From the NCBI RefSeq assembly GCF_037392515.1, contig NC_090281.1, positions 51,030,145 to 51,094,144 of the forward strand: a DNA stretch of 64,000 nt, given 5' to 3'. Below are positions 45,972 through 59,700 of this stretch, piece after piece (positions within the stretch are counted from its first letter, which is position 1; each line of letters begins with the position of its first letter). The DNA comes from Haliotis asinina (taxonomy: Eukaryota > Mollusca > Gastropoda > Lepetellida > Haliotidae). The notes below the pieces were generated by a model that searched no databases, was not told the DNA's origin, and saw nothing but the letters and a program-made list of their open reading frames with translations. A program made the position numbers and the translations under genes.

Positions 45972-47956
45972 ATGGCGTCTCTCTTGCAGGTACATGTGAT
46001 AAAAAACTGCATGATTTCACGATTTACCTGCCTATTTGATACTGTAAATCTATTTAGAGGCGGGGGTGATTCACATCAATGACAGACATGTTTCTGCATT
46101 GGTATTTTACCTTGTATTCCCGGCAATGTTAATTTGGGGAACAGTTGTACGTGATTTTCTTTGACTTTGAAACTTTGGTTGCCCCTTTAGAGGCAATTCT
46201 TACAGAATGCTTTGGCAACTTAAGACCTGGTTTAATGAACTATAAGAGACAGGGTTTTGTACTGTTTTGAATTTATTTATTTGATTTAAATAGTTACTTA
46301 GTTTTGTGCATTTCTTTACACAAAGACAAAAAAATATATATCATATTATATGCTCATGTAAGTGAGTATTCGAAATTGAAATATTGTGTCGTATTCGGAA
46401 ATGTCTTGGCGCGATAAGCGAGACCATTCTACAACTCGTATTATTATGTTTTTAAAGAGTGTTTTTTTTTTACTACAGAAGTTCTTTACTCTTGTAGAGG
46501 GTGTCACTTCTTCGCCCAGCATGTCAAGACTTGACCTTTGTAAGAAGGATGTCCAAAAAGAAGAAAATTCCAAAATGGGCAGACCCTAAAGACATGTCAT
46601 GGGCAGAACCTTTGTTTGAAAGGCAGAGAAAGCTGGCGACAGAGGGAGAAAAGAAGAGAGAGGTGTCCATGTTACATCTGGTCCAGAGAGTGAAACCTTT
46701 AAAAGGTCGGCCATACTGGGAACGAGACACCATCAAAACACTCAAGTTAAATGGAAAGGTAATGGTGGTCCTGAATGAAGGTTGTCCCTGATGATATGGG
46801 ACATGTTCATAATATCACCCACAGCTTTGTCTGGCATATAACAGGTTATTTACAGATTGCAGTGATGTTTATGATGAGGTGGTAAGATGTCTAAAATTTT
46901 TCCAGAAAAGTGTACGGAATCCAGAACAGACATATTGAAAATGAAACAAAAATTGGTGAAAGAAGTCCATGATCTGGGTCCACCCATCATGATATTGCCG
47001 GAATTTTACTAGAAGATGTGAAAACCAAACTCTCTCACTCATTACCTCTGAAACTAAACATTAAGACTTTCCATCATCATCATCATCATCACCATCATCA
47101 TCATGATGTTGAACTGGTATGTCTGGAATATTACCTTTTTGGATTCTGTGTTAGAATTGGTCCCAGTCAGTCAAAGGGTGGCTGTGTTCAATGTCTTGGT
47201 CAACTGCATGTCTGATGGCTCGAACTACTGCTTACAATATCAATCATTGGATTGTCTGGCCCAGACTACTGGCTGACTCTAGTATGACTGGGTGATGTTT
47301 TATTACAACTAAAAACAGCCTTGGAGTCATGGACCTTGGTGTTACTCCCCAATCCACGCGAATCCGAGTTCTCTCTCACAGCACCCTCCCAGTCCCACCC
47401 ACTGCCTCACAGTAACCCCAACATCAACCCCAACCTCAACACACTCATTTCCCATCTCCCATCAGACACACATTCCACCCTTTGCCAGTTGATTATCACA
47501 TTTACCATTTTACAGTTATCTGCTTGTGGTCACCTCATGATGATTTATTTTTCTCATCGACAGATCGGGTGTTCGTACATTCACAAGAACACCCCGTCTG
47601 TGAACAGGATGCTGGAGAGTGTGAACCACCTCATCAAGATCACCCCAATATCATTCCCACATGGGATTCCAGAATCACCTGATGACTTGGAGAACTGCTG
47701 GCTGAAAGACAACGGAGAGTTAGTGATTAGGAAAACAGTTTACCCTGTTGACACAGTACATTGTAAGAAGACAGATAGAGATGTATGGACCATGGACTTA
47801 GAGACATTTGAGAAAGAACATCAGAAGAAAATAGATAATCGAAGTGTCCACAAGGAATATTTTCCTCCCCAGTATCGGTACAAGTATAACCAGGACGGCA
47901 AGGAAAGGAGATACAAAGACAGTTCTAACATTGGCTCCGACAGGGAATGGTACTGA
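45972..47956 (+). CDS. MRPL30: Mitochondrial large-subunit ribosomal protein uL30m (223 aa, 3 exons)
   Basis: Structural protein of the mitochondrial 39S subunit. Exons are 45972-45989, 46498-46758 and 47564-47956 (TGA at 47954); all junctions are phase 0. Exon 1 encodes MASLLQ, and joined to exon 2 it gives MASLLQRVSLLRPACQDLTF and then VRRM, a typical basic amphipathic mitochondrial presequence. The L30 core is GRPYWERDTIKTLKLNGKIG, followed by HKNTPSVNRMLESVNHLIKI and FPHGIPE, closely matching human MRPL30 (RRPYWEKDIIKMLGL, HKNIPSVN, VKHLIRIKP, LPQGLP). The C-terminus is longer than the human one, with a charged tail ending NIGSDREWY. The intron 1 acceptor was placed at TCTTGTAG (46497): the ACTACAG 20 nt earlier shifts the frame. 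AATAAA at 48423-48428 is a likely poly(A) signal. Confidence 0.93.
46269..46478 (+). repeat. Direct repeat, copy 2 (MRPL30 intron 1)
   Basis: Second copy of 45706-45910. It ends at TACTACAG, 19 bp before the MRPL30 exon 2 acceptor, and supplies the T-rich tract upstream of that acceptor. Confidence 0.85.
47072..47105. repeat. (CAT)n microsatellite
   Basis: Eleven or so CAT/CAC triplets in MRPL30 intron 2. The poly-His frame across it is not a gene. Confidence 0.85.
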
Positions 47957-48878
47957 CCCGGTAGACTTCGAAAGTAGTTTCCTATATTGTCTGTGTGTGA
48001 TAGATGGAAATAAGATTATGAAAAGAAACCATATGTTGATGTTTTTTTTATGTTTTGTCTTTTACACTGAACTTTACCTTGGGTTACCCCCTATTAAGTT
48101 AGATGTTGAGAAAAAGCTTTCACCAGAATGAACTGAAAATGATCTTAAAGTCAATAATAGAAGACAGTTGGGTGGATGGATTATTGAAGGTGTTGGTGCT
48201 TTTTTATTTTACAAATGCACTTGAGTTAGAAATTCATCTTTTTCAAATTGCCAAACTTAAGTTCTTTTTGAGAAATGGCTGCTAGAAGCTAGCTAGATGT
48301 AAATGTAGATATGCATCCTGTGCAAATGCTAACTGAAAATGGACACAAATATAGACATCGTTAACCTGGATGCAGAATCGATGTTCAGGAATGACAGATA
48401 TTTCATAGTTTCTGTTCACAATAATAAAATAAAATTCTGTTAAAAACAGAATTTAGAAATGTTAGTATTTGTGATTTCAGCTGAGCAATTCACTGCCTAT
48501 TTCAGCCGTGGGTTTTAGCATGCACTGTAGTTGAATATGTCTTTAAACAAACAAAAGTAGATATCATACATTAGTCTTATATATTTAGTAAAAACACATT
48601 ACAGAAACAAACAAGGAATTAAACTGTTGTATTTGAATTATATTTAAACACATGTTATTTGACTTTTCTCAGCAACAATTAAAGGTATGACGTTTGTCAT
48701 GACAGTTTTGTGTTAATTGCATAGGCAGACATTTGCTGTAGACTTTTACACTGTTATCAAGCCGAAGCTATCAATAAATACATGCCTCTCTATGCAATAA
48801 ACAATTATATCGTCTGATTCATATGGACTTATTGCTACATACAGCTGCCAGACGTTGAAGGAATCTGGTAGTTAGGAT

Positions 48879-49027
48879 TGATGACTTGATAGACACATGC
48901 CATTGTATGCCCATTGTGTAGATCGATGGTGATGCTGTTGATCACAGGATTGTCTGGTCCAGGCTCGATTATTTAGAGACGGCCACCATATAGTTGGATT
49001 ATTGTTGAGTGTAGCACTGAGCAACAA
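48879..49027 (+). repeat. SINE-like element fragment
   Basis: GATTGATGACTTGATAGACA, GTAGATCGATGGTGATGCTG, TTGATCACAGGATTGTCTGG and a decayed tail. Confidence 0.7.
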
Positions 49028-49201
49028 ACTAACCAAACTGGATGTTCCAGTATTTTGTTAATCAACACACCAAGTACCAGCCAATGGACAACATGTGCTC
49101 ATAATACCAGGGATATTAGTCGAATTGCCCCAGCTGCAAAATGCCACAACAAATATGGACAGATTGGCCTGGATGTTTGGTCAAATTGTCCCGGGTTCTT
49201 C

Positions 49202-49441
49202 AGACCCGTGAAGGTCACGGGGTACAATAGACCTTCAACAACCCATGCTTGTCATAAGAGGCGACTAACAGGATCGGGTGGTCAGGCTCGCTGACTTGGC
49301 TGACACATGTCATCGGTTTCCACTTGCGCAGATCGATGCTGATGTTGATCACTGGATTGTCTGGTCCAGACTCGATTATTTACAAACGGCCGCCATATTG
49401 CTGTAATATTACTGAATGCGGCATAAAACTAAACTCACTCA
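49202..49441 (+). repeat. SINE-like element, near full-length
   Basis: AGACCCGTGAAGGTCACGGG, AAGAGGCGACTAACAGGATC, GGTGGTCAGGCTCGCTGACT, GATCACTGGATTGTCTGGTC, GCGGCATAAAACTAAACTCA with CTCAC. Confidence 0.85.
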
Positions 49442-49449
49442 CCCTTCGA

Positions 49450-50600
49450 ACTGCACCAGTTTACCCCAGGGTTCTTCAAACTCGTTTCTGAGACTTGTAT
49501 GAACGTATTTGAACAGGCACTGCTCCATGTAGTAACTGGGTTGGAATCATCAAGAGGGTACGGGTTTTTGATGGCTATTTATGGCATATTGTCAATATCG
49601 ATATAAAAAGAAGTGATACTGTGAAGAAACTCTGAACGTCAACAATTTTAAGAGATAAAGGTTTTTGGTATGCGCCGTTGATAATGAAGAAATCATGTGC
49701 ATATCACGCTGTAGGGTGTGTTTCGGATTTTAACTCTATACTGACAAACGCCTTGCACAGGAGTTGGTGGTCAGTACTTTCTTTGTTCTAATGCTTAGGA
49801 GTAGTATCTATAGTTCGCAGTCCGTTTCTTTCTAAGTGTACATATGTGTTTATAAAATTTGAATTATAAATTTAAATAATGCAAGCGCCCCAAGAAGCTT
49901 TCACAGTGTGTTGCAAATGTTGATCGGAGAAGCACCATTTCTTTCTATCTTTGTGTGACACCGCGCTCAGCAGTTTGCCTGCTGCATAACGTCGGTCTGT
50001 TAATATTCGAGTTACAGCTATCGATCTTGTGATTTTCATCTCAGAATCGATCTGCATTGTTGGAATACTACGACATGCATTAATAGTAATATAATACATT
50101 AGCTTTTGTAACGCGCCTTTTCCATGTACACCGCACATGTTCAAAGCGTTGACATGTCGTGTAATCAATTATATGTACAAAAACATGTTCATATGTATTC
50201 GAAGGGAACTGCCGAACCTGATAGTTCCACATTCATAGGTTGCTGAAGACCCCTTCTAACCCGGATCTTTACAGGCCGGGAAAATAGTAGGATGGAACAA
50301 GCGACACATCTTAGTATTGAATACATCGCAGGAAGATAAAACGTCATTGACAACTATCAATATATGTAATAAAATGAAAACAAAATGGTGGTTAACGCTT
50401 TCACCCTTGCTATCCATAAGGAAAATTTATTTAATCAGACGCACCGCTATTCCAAATACATCACTCGTCCGTAAACAGTCGAGTCTGGGCGAGGTAGTGG
50501 AGTGACAAATCAAGAGCATCTATATGCGAACATTGCTGTATTGTCCCATCTGAAGCAAAGCAAGTATCAGGGTTGCAGCAAAACTACCACTTATGTTGGT
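49450..50600. other. Intergenic stretch without recognised features
   Basis: No gene, repeat or RNA that I can support. A 98-codon minus-strand frame at 49872-50168 shows no family features. Confidence 0.4.
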
Positions 50601-50605
50601 TGGCT

Positions 50606-50735
50606 GGCTCCATCTATGGTGGCGGTCTGTAAATATTGGAGTCTGCACCAGACAATCCAGTGATCAGTAGCATGAGCATCGATCTGTGCAAATGGGATAC
50701 GATGACACACATCAACCAAGTCAGCGAGAATGACG
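50606..50735 (-). repeat. SINE-like element fragment
   Basis: TGGTGGCGGTCTGTAAATAT, GCACCAGACAATCCAGTGAT, CATGAGCATCGATCTGTGCA and CATCAACCAAGTCAGCGAGA in reverse orientation. Both ends of the family are missing. Confidence 0.8.
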
Positions 50736-51376
50736 TAAATACCATTATGTTAGGAAAAACGATTATGTTGGGACTCTTCTGAAGATCAACCCGGAAACAG
50801 GTAACGTTTTTAAATAGTGTCTGTTTGACATGTAAGTGTATGGTTAATGGTCCCAAAAGCTTTCTCCAGCGTATACAAGTATCCGAATTTCACCCCTACA
50901 ATTTGTGTCTGTTTGTTACGGAAATAAATCTAGACATCCTCTGGCAGTGTTTCGAAGACACACGGTTATACCGACTAATGCAGTTTGAGTGGAACCAGAT
51001 ACATGGAGGGTACAATACGTTGTGATACTGCCAGCTGACGATGTTCAAACCGCCGGGGTTATTTCCCCTGCTGGTATTCAATAGTTGAAAAATAACAGAT
51101 GTCGCTTGATTTTAAACAGTTGTTGCTCACACACAAATACGATTACTCTCAGCTGAGTCTTGGCATTGCAGGGAATTATTTTTGTCGTTCTTTCCTTAAC
51201 ATATGCACTGAAAAAACATTGCGTGTTTGGCATTCACAATACGTTAGGAGCCCTCGCATACACATGGCAAGTCATTTGTTACAGACAAACGACAAGGTAC
51301 TTTTGAACACCAGCTACCGTATTTCCCTACAAATTCTGTGAACGAGTTTCAAAACAGGTAACAGAACCCCGGAGGG

Positions 51377-51462
51377 AGCCTGGTTCCCAGTGTATGCTGC
51401 GCTGGCGCGTGACTGAAGAAACGCCACGGGAGCCCCGCGCAGCATACACAGGGAAGCAGGCT
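51377..51462. mobile_element. ~86-bp GC-rich foldback element
   Basis: Arms AGCCTGGTTCCCAGTGTATG with CTGCGC and, on the other side, GCGCAGCATACACAGGGAAG with CAGGCT are inverted complements with about three mismatches over 26 bp. The GC-rich hairpin stands out in AT-rich surroundings. Confidence 0.65.
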
Positions 51463-51479
51463 GGCCTGGTTGTCATGAG

Positions 51480-52480
51480 AGACCTCTCGAGATCTCTGAG
51501 ACATTACAGACTTATTATTTTTCAAACTATGGTCATATATAAAGGAAAGCTACCAAATCTTTGAATGCGTTACAATTCTGTTGGCATGATAGTCTCTTAC
51601 AGACGATATACCTTAACCTTCGCCCGTGACCATGCATGTGGAGTTCGAGACCGGAAATGTTGAAAGGGGACCTTTCATTTCCAGATTTTTCTTTGTTCCA
51701 GGAAGAATGATTTAGATATAGCATACACGGTACCTTTGATAGACTTTGGGCGTGATAACAAGCTCGTATTGAATGGAGGCCAGCGCTTACAGATAAACGC
51801 CTTTCAGATTAAATACGGTATTTTCTAGCGATCAACCATGACGTCAGTGTTGATTCTTGGTGGCTATGTGGTTGGTGTGGTCAGATGATGTGACAGGACA
51901 CTCTGGTATGAATGATATGGAAAAGAATATCGTCACCTATAGTGACCATAGAGTGACCACTAGTATCTGAAATGAACATAGTTTAAAGACTAGAGATCGT
52001 AGTATTAAAATATAAGATATACCGAATAGGATCCCAGACTCTTTCTTCATTAATATAGAAATCTAGACTTGCCACATTTTCTAGACCCCCGTGAGCTTTC
52101 TTGGACATATACCATTAAAAGGAGGAGGGGATCCTGGATTGCAAGATTGATAGAATGCAAATGACGAAGCTAAGGCGGAAAAAGACGATCAAGACAATTA
52201 TATATATATATATATTTCTTTTCGTTATATGCATTGGCACTGGCTAGCGGTATGCTCGCAAAAATGGAATATCACCCCCCTACTTTTTAAATGGTACGTT
52301 TTCTTCAGAGTCGGTGTGGCAGACTACCATGACCCCTGTGGCCATTCTGTCAGGTCGGAGAAGTTGAAAAATGCTAGGTGTGCTAGGTGTCACATTACTG
52401 TTTGGGGGCCATTGCTTTGAGAGCCTATCACAGCATCCCCTGACATACCTGATGCTGTCTGTACCTGTGACTGGAGACAA
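51480..52480. other. Intergenic stretch without recognised features
   Basis: No gene recognised. There is a short TA run at 52199-52214. Confidence 0.4.
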
Positions 52481-52483
52481 TAT

Positions 52484-53000
52484 ACACTGAGTCAAAAAAG
52501 AAACTGCACATTCTTTCTTCGGGGCACTATAAAAGGACAAGAGATGGTAAGATGGTTAAATTGTTATTATTTCATTACTGAGATCTGTGTGGTGTACTCG
52601 ATACCCTGACAGTGCCGCAATCAGTTCCATTAGGCTACACCGCCGTCCCAAAACGGTATGTCAAGTCAAAAGAATAAAAATTCGAAATTTCTCAGTTCAT
52701 TATTGTGTATGGCCGTCCCGCGCATTCACCACTGCCAAACACCGTCTCCCCATCGACTGTTTGTGTTTGTGAACACGTGGTTGGGGATTCTGCGCCATTG
52801 CTCTTGCAAGGCAGCGCCAAGTTCCCGTAAATTCTGAGGTTGGTTCCTAAGATCACGAAGCCTTCTCCCAAGTGCATCCCAAACGTGCTGTGTTGGATTA
52901 ATGTCAGGGGACCTCGATGGCCTAACCATGATTCCCGCGTTTTGAAGGAAATTACGTGTCAGCATCGCGTATGTGGCCGAGCATTATCATGCTGGAATAA
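52484..53000 (-). mobile_element. Broken mariner/Tc1-like transposon fragment
   Basis: The left end TACACTGAGTCAAAAAAGAA (52484) resembles a mariner-type terminus. The minus strand, 52690-52965, encodes the transposase C-terminal part: VRPSRSPDINPTQHVWDALG and then RRLRDLRNQPQNLRELGAAL. The third catalytic residue, normally E or D in NPIEH, is Q here. Upstream, QHDNARPHT (second catalytic block) is in a different frame, so a frameshift lies between. The rest of the transposase and the other end are missing, cut off near a SINE at about 53001. Long dead. Confidence 0.85.
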
Positions 53001-53083
53001 TGTTATACCCATGTGGGGATGCAAACCCGGGTCTTCGGCTTGAAGAGCCATCTATTTAGCCACAAGGCTACCTCACCGCCCCG
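53001..53083 (-). repeat. tRNA-derived SINE head
   Basis: Reverse orientation: TATACCCATGTGGGGATGCA, AACCCGGGTCTTCGGCTTGA, TAGCCACAAGGCTACCTCAC. Truncated, and joined to the mariner relic. Confidence 0.75.
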
Positions 53084-53186
53084 TCTGGATGGGAAGATAA
53101 CTCGCGTCGTAAAATGTCAGCATCTGGAATCCAGCTCCTGTGCAAAGAGTAGACAAAGCTGATTAGCAAATGTGACGTTTGGCAAA

Positions 53187-53324
<138 letters not shown>

Positions 53325-53761
53325 ATGTCATGACAACGCACTAATCCGATAAGACTTCATGCAAAATATATTTATTAGGACAGCGATAAGCCAACCAAAT
53401 GGTGTAAGAAATATAATTTTACTTCCTTAGGTACATAAATCACGCATACAATGAACTAATCATATATCCCTTTCACCCACCAGTAGCGAGGGATTATCAC
53501 GAGGATAATCCCAACCGCCTACCACAACCATGCAACGTCACTAGGAGCCCGAGTCAATGACTGCTCCTATTGTTGAAACGAAGTAATACTATTTAGTGCA
53601 TGCGATTGGTGATTACTTGATTACAGATTACTTGTGTCGTACAAAACCCGTGGTTACAGGGCTTCGTTAGATCCTAACACAGCCGTGGGTACACTGGCCA
53701 CTCGGGCGACCATGACACAGGGATAACTCACAGCAGCCTGAGACTCCCCTTTTCGTACACC

Positions 53762-56700
53762 ATGGTGAAATTCGTGATTACTGTGTGTCTTCTACTGTTT
53801 TGTGCAAATGCTGGTACGTAATTCCTTATGAAAGTTTGTTCAATTTAGACGTGTTCTGATATGTACATTTGACCATTTATGAAAATACACGTCTAACTAT
53901 TTCTTTGATCGACATTCTAGAAGTTGGTAAGACAATAATGAGGCAGACGACTTCATGGATCACAACATCACTTGATGAAAGGGCACGAAGTTGGCAAGAA
54001 ACGCCGCGTTATAAATACTGAAGAAGTTGTAAAATCATGCCATGCGTTGTCATGCTACCTTCCAACTTCTAAATGCCCATCGAACATCTGTTCTTTCTCT
54101 TTTTTGCACAGAGCAGCGTTTAGATGTTTATATTTATTACACATGTTTGATAACGATGTGAGAATCTACACCCAAACGTCGCTATATACATTAAGCAAGA
54201 AGTTGTAATCTAGAAAGTCGTATTCTCCATTACATTTCAAAGGGCTTCATATAACGTCTACACATTGATGTGACGTATTCATCTGTACGTATGGCACACG
54301 CACAAATACAATTATTAAAGAGGTACAACGATATTAATTGATGTTGATGTTTATTCAGCAGTTGTTCATAGTTAGACCGAGTTCACGAAGTTCGACTTAT
54401 CGAGGTCTCTTGTATATGTTGTCCCAATACATAACGACATCCAGTGATCGAGGGAAAACAAAGCACTTTGAGCACACATGTAGATGGAAGGAACTATAGA
54501 GCTGTATCCATATAATATTATGATGATATAAAAGTGATAATATATACCCACCACCAGCATGAAAGGTGGTCCCTGGTTCTCCAAATATCAAATGCTATGC
54601 TGACGAGAAGTTCAACGAGCTCTCGTTACATTCTTAAATTCATATACATTGTTTCCTCAAACATTGACTTTCCAGATGGCGCTTGCACGTTCCCATCTGA
54701 CCTGACCGGGACATGGGTCACCTCGACGATGGGAACAATTACGTTTACGACATTCCAGGTGACGATCCCTTCTGTCTACACCTACGGCAATCTCATCTTC
54801 GACTGTGACACATTAGATGGCACACAGTATTTACTCAGGTAATGATAGGAAATTGTCTACTGTTACGACATTCAACACCATGAACACCAGCGCCACCGGT
54901 TATGATGATAAGTCAAGGATAGGTTCCACAGATATTCATTACCTTTCGAACTAACTAACGATGTATCCCATGATTTTATGTGCCACCCAAATCTCCGTTC
55001 CTGCAGTGACGTCACTATATCTCACAGCTAACTCAATGTTTTGCGCTTATAAGTTAATTCTGCGGGTTTCAACGAACACTCTGTCCAATGACAACCGGCT
55101 GCTGTGCCTCTTCAACCGCGACTGCTAAGAAGGAATGGGGTCATAGAGCGATTAAACTCTACAGTGAGGATAAGGATAATGATATGATCTACGCCCATGA
55201 AATAATTATCTCATTAAAATCATATTTTATTTGCCAAAAAGGCTAAGGAGACAAATGAGCACATTCCCTTACATGTCACGCCATACGAGCGTTCTGAACC
55301 ACGTTCACCAGGCCAGTGACAGTAGGAATTTGTTTTATTATTATGTAACGTGGAAAGAGTTAAAACGCGGATATTTTTGAATATGGGGCAGTGCGACAGT
55401 CGCCTGTTCACCAAAAACGGCGTCCATCTTTCGCTTCAGTCGAATAAACATTTGAGACAGAGGAGACTTCCCACAGTCCTTGCCAGTTGGGCAGCAATCT
55501 TTGTCATCTGTCATCAGTCTTGGTCATCATGTCAGATATTCAATGCATTTGTTACCATTTGGTTTTCAAGTTTTAAACAGGAGTGTTTCAAAGGTAGTGT
55601 GGAATAGAAGTCATCAGGTTAATATTAGCGCCACAAAGCCTGGAACTTTCTCAATGGCTGTTTTCTGCACATTGTCAAATATGTCACCGGAGGATCAAAG
55701 CTAAAAAATGATCGTTCTGATCATTCGTTATTACTCGGCCTTTTCCGTAACCATAATTCGGCTTCTCCTGGAAAAGCCCAAATGTGTACGTTCTAACGTG
55801 TCTTCAGATCTTTGTGTAGATTTACGCGAACTAAGATCTGAATTTAATCAGATTGTCCAAATCGATAATAAAATATGTGATTTACATCTATGACAGTATT
55901 AATAGATATGAGTATGAGTGGAGTACGATAATCGTCTCTGTGGTAAATACTACGATCTAAGACTATGAAGTCTTTAAGTAATTAAGTACAAGATCTGCAA
56001 CAGTCATGTCTGTAGACAACAATAAAATCTAAGGCTATAAAGCCTTACGCTTATCAAGTCTGATGTAAGTAACGAGATTTACGACATCAAGTTTCATAAA
56101 AGTAATCATACTAACAACTGTCGTTTATATTATTACACTTTTCTTTTGTCAAGGTCAACAACGACGGTGACAGTCCTCGGTAACCAACTCGACGTCGTCA
56201 CCTGTTTCAATGACATCACCATGCTTACCACGGGGGTCAAGTACAAGCTCCAGCATGCGACAGGTCAGTACATGTAACGGACAGGCTTCATGGGTAGCCT
56301 AGTGCTTAAAGCGTTCGCTCGTCACGCCAAAGATCCGGGTTCGATTCCTCTCCTGGATAAAACGTGTGAAGTCCAATTCCGGTGTTCCCAACAGTGATAT
56401 TGCTGGAATATTGTTTAAAGTGGTATTGAACTAAATTCACACACCAACAAATATTTTTACATTAATGCTCATGTGAGAAATAGAACTGTGGTCGTCGGCC
56501 TGATGTGCGAACACTTTAATTATTTGGTCACCTTGAAGAATATACCGGCTATATGATAGAATAAAAATACTATGCCTTCTTCAGCCGCACTGAACGATGC
56601 GAGCGGTTGGCGTCTAAAAGTCCTCCCCACCGGTTCATCCCTCGCAGCCAGCACCCTGTGTGACGAGTCCACACCATACGCCATCGGCACCCAGGACATC

Positions 56701-59700
56701 CTCATCAAAGATGGTGAGATTGAAATACACATTGCTTTACAGTTCTAATTTACAGTACCCGCGAAGGTCCGTAGTAGAATAGGCCTTCAGCAAGGCCTTG
56801 GATGACACATGACATCGGTTCCCAGTTGCACAGATCGATGCTCATGGTGTTGATCACTGGATTGTCTGTTCCAGACTCGAATATTTACAGACCACCGCCA
56901 TATAGCTGGAATATTGCTGCGTGAGGTTTAAAACGAAACTTACTCACTCATTCTGATTTACAGATGTTGACTGTTACAAAGCATGGTGTCGCACCACTGT
57001 GATGATGGGACGTGTGTGTGTTTTTTGTTCCATGGTGCTCTACACAAAATATCAACCGTGTCTGTTATGGATTATTAGTGAAAATCGTTTGTTTCATAGA
57101 AAACTAAAACATTATATCTTATGCGTAACAACGTCTTTACTGTTTTTATATGAATTCATCTGAAGAAAGGGTAAGGACTGGTTAGTCGACTATGAGCAGA
57201 AAAAATAGTAGAAAGTGAAAATGTTGTCCAATAACGCTCCGTTTGTTCACACGATCCTCCAACATTTAACAGGCCCACAGAGATTTCGTTTTCTTACATA
57301 CGGGTATTCATGAATCGGCTCCCACGAAATAGTTTTGCTATGATGTCGCGATGGCGTCGCTTTGTGGGATATGACACGAGTTTCAAAGTCACATCTGGAA
57401 CCACTTGCACAAAGTGACCTCAACGCTAAGACCGCCTTAAACCTATGTTAGAATATCCAGTCATCGTAGTCCTAACATGGCTTTGTGCAAGTGGACTCTG
57501 ACCACTACGTCAGCCGTAAGCCGTTGTTAGCGTGTCACATCGTAACGATCACTGCGAAGACATATCCTGCAGCTCCCTGAAACGATATCGGAGCACGACC
57601 GTCACTATCGTACCTAAACGGGTATCTTCCTATAATGATGACTACCTCCAGTTTGACTATCCATTAACCCCTAAACGTAGCCTTTACGACAGTCGCAACG
57701 CTTTGATAACCCTGGGGCAGTTAAATACGGTTTTTATGAATTCCATGGGACCACTAATTTGAGTTCGTTATAGATCTAACCGTTGTTCCTTGAAAGCGTT
57801 TTGACCTAGACAGCGGTCAGGGCTCGTCAGTTCATTTTGTGAGCGCGTTCGTCATGAACATAGTGTATGTTACTGTCAGAAAATGTGCATTGACGTAACT
57901 TCGCGACCACCATCAGTATGTTAAAATAGTCAATGCTCACTTTGATAAGTTCAAATATATCAAACTTGTTTCTGTGTTGTTTCGCCAGGCTCAGCAAGCA
58001 GTGCTTTCATCCAGTGTCCAGACGCGTTGCTGGGGACGTTCTCCTACACGTACGACGCCGGAAGTGGAGACGTCTGTTCTAGCGGCTCCTACCTTGACGT
58101 TTGTACCGACATCACCACCATGACCTTCGACTTGTCCATCTGCAGTCAGACGGTCGCATACTCCAGTATGTGTTTCCTAGTCTTGATATTTGAGCAAATA
58201 TATTTACGAATTCGTTATATCAGCGTGCATACTGAAATTTGACATTCTTATAATTATGAAAGTTTATGCTTCCCTAGGATCTGATTTTGACAAAAAAGTG
58301 ACAGATGAACGAGTCGCAAGAGAGTTTTACAGTTTTGCGGAGTGATGACAGAACATAGATCGCATATGGTCGTATATTTCTTGCATTTGTAAATATATTT
58401 GAAATTATTAAAACTAGCCAAATTCAAAACTGTAGATGTTCTTCCAAATGACGGCAATCAATGAAATTGCCATATTGGTTTGCATAATATTAAGATATGA
58501 GATACACTCTGATTCTATGATAGCATATCTGTACAGATCCAGGACACAATGTCGTTAACTATAGGGTATTACTGTCTGTAACCAAGCAACCAGTCTAAAC
58601 AAAGGACAAATCCGCGCAAAGAAATAATTTCCTCTCTTCAGGATATTTTCTCAATAAAAGCGACATGACGTATGGGTACATACAAGATGATATTAAGATG
58701 AAAACATTGGTATTATACTTGATGAACCAAGGAAGATGTGGCATAAGTTCCTTTGTGGCAGAGATACAAGGTTCATCAAAAGGGATTTTGAAAAGGAGAG
58801 TCATTAAAATTGCTACAAGGGTTTGAACTAAACTGAATTTCGGAAGCTTGTTGGTTATTTTGACATTGGCGGCCATCTTGAATGTTTGTGAGTGAATTAT
58901 TTGGCAGAAACCAAGTCTGACTATTTTGTAATGCATACGTGCTTTTTTCATGAAAAGATTGAATCACATCCGAAATATGGAAATTCTGTTGGATAATATA
59001 AACTAGACGTACATTGCATTTCAAACGAGGATTGCTATTTTCGCTTGGACAAAAAACATTGACAGTCGTATTTCTGCTTGATCCTAAAAGACGGTGGGTT
59101 GGTCGGTTAAAGCGTTAGCTTATCACGCCGAAGACCCGGGTTCGATTCCGCATATGGGTACAATATGTGAAGCCCATTTCTGATGTCCACCGCTGTGATA
59201 TTGCGCGAATACTGCTTAAAGCAGCGTTAAACAACATCACTACTCCCAAGAATGGCTGACGATTACATTTCAGGTGGGGGTGTGGTCAACTGTGTGTACA
59301 GCCAGACCGACACGTCGACAGACACAACATACGTCGCCGTCTACAACAACGACAACACCACTGACGAGAGCACGACGTACCGATACACGTGTTTGGTAAG
59401 TACAATGTACTTCACTATTAACATCTTTGGGTAAAGAATACACTTAAAAGCTGCATTTTAAAAAATATGCACCCTGCCCTGGTGAGAACCACCAACAAAT
59501 CCGTACTGTATACGTGACCTACTGTCCACTGTGCTCATTCACTCATTTCGCCATGGAAACACCTGGTAGTCTCAAAATGTTCTGATACAAATGTCCACTA
59601 CAGCGACGTTGACTTTACTGACGCTGACGTTCTGTTAAAATGAGGTCACCACTCGTGTGTTGTTGCATACCCCTAACAGGTTTCAGCTTTCACTTGTTAT

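Noticed and set aside
46386-46589. Alternative MRPL30 exon 2 starting after ACTACAG (46478)
   Set aside because: Shifts out of the L30 frame and stops after KMGRP. The TCTTGTAG acceptor gives a complete protein.
47018-47215. Frame with a poly-His run
   Set aside because: Caused by a CAT microsatellite in an intron.
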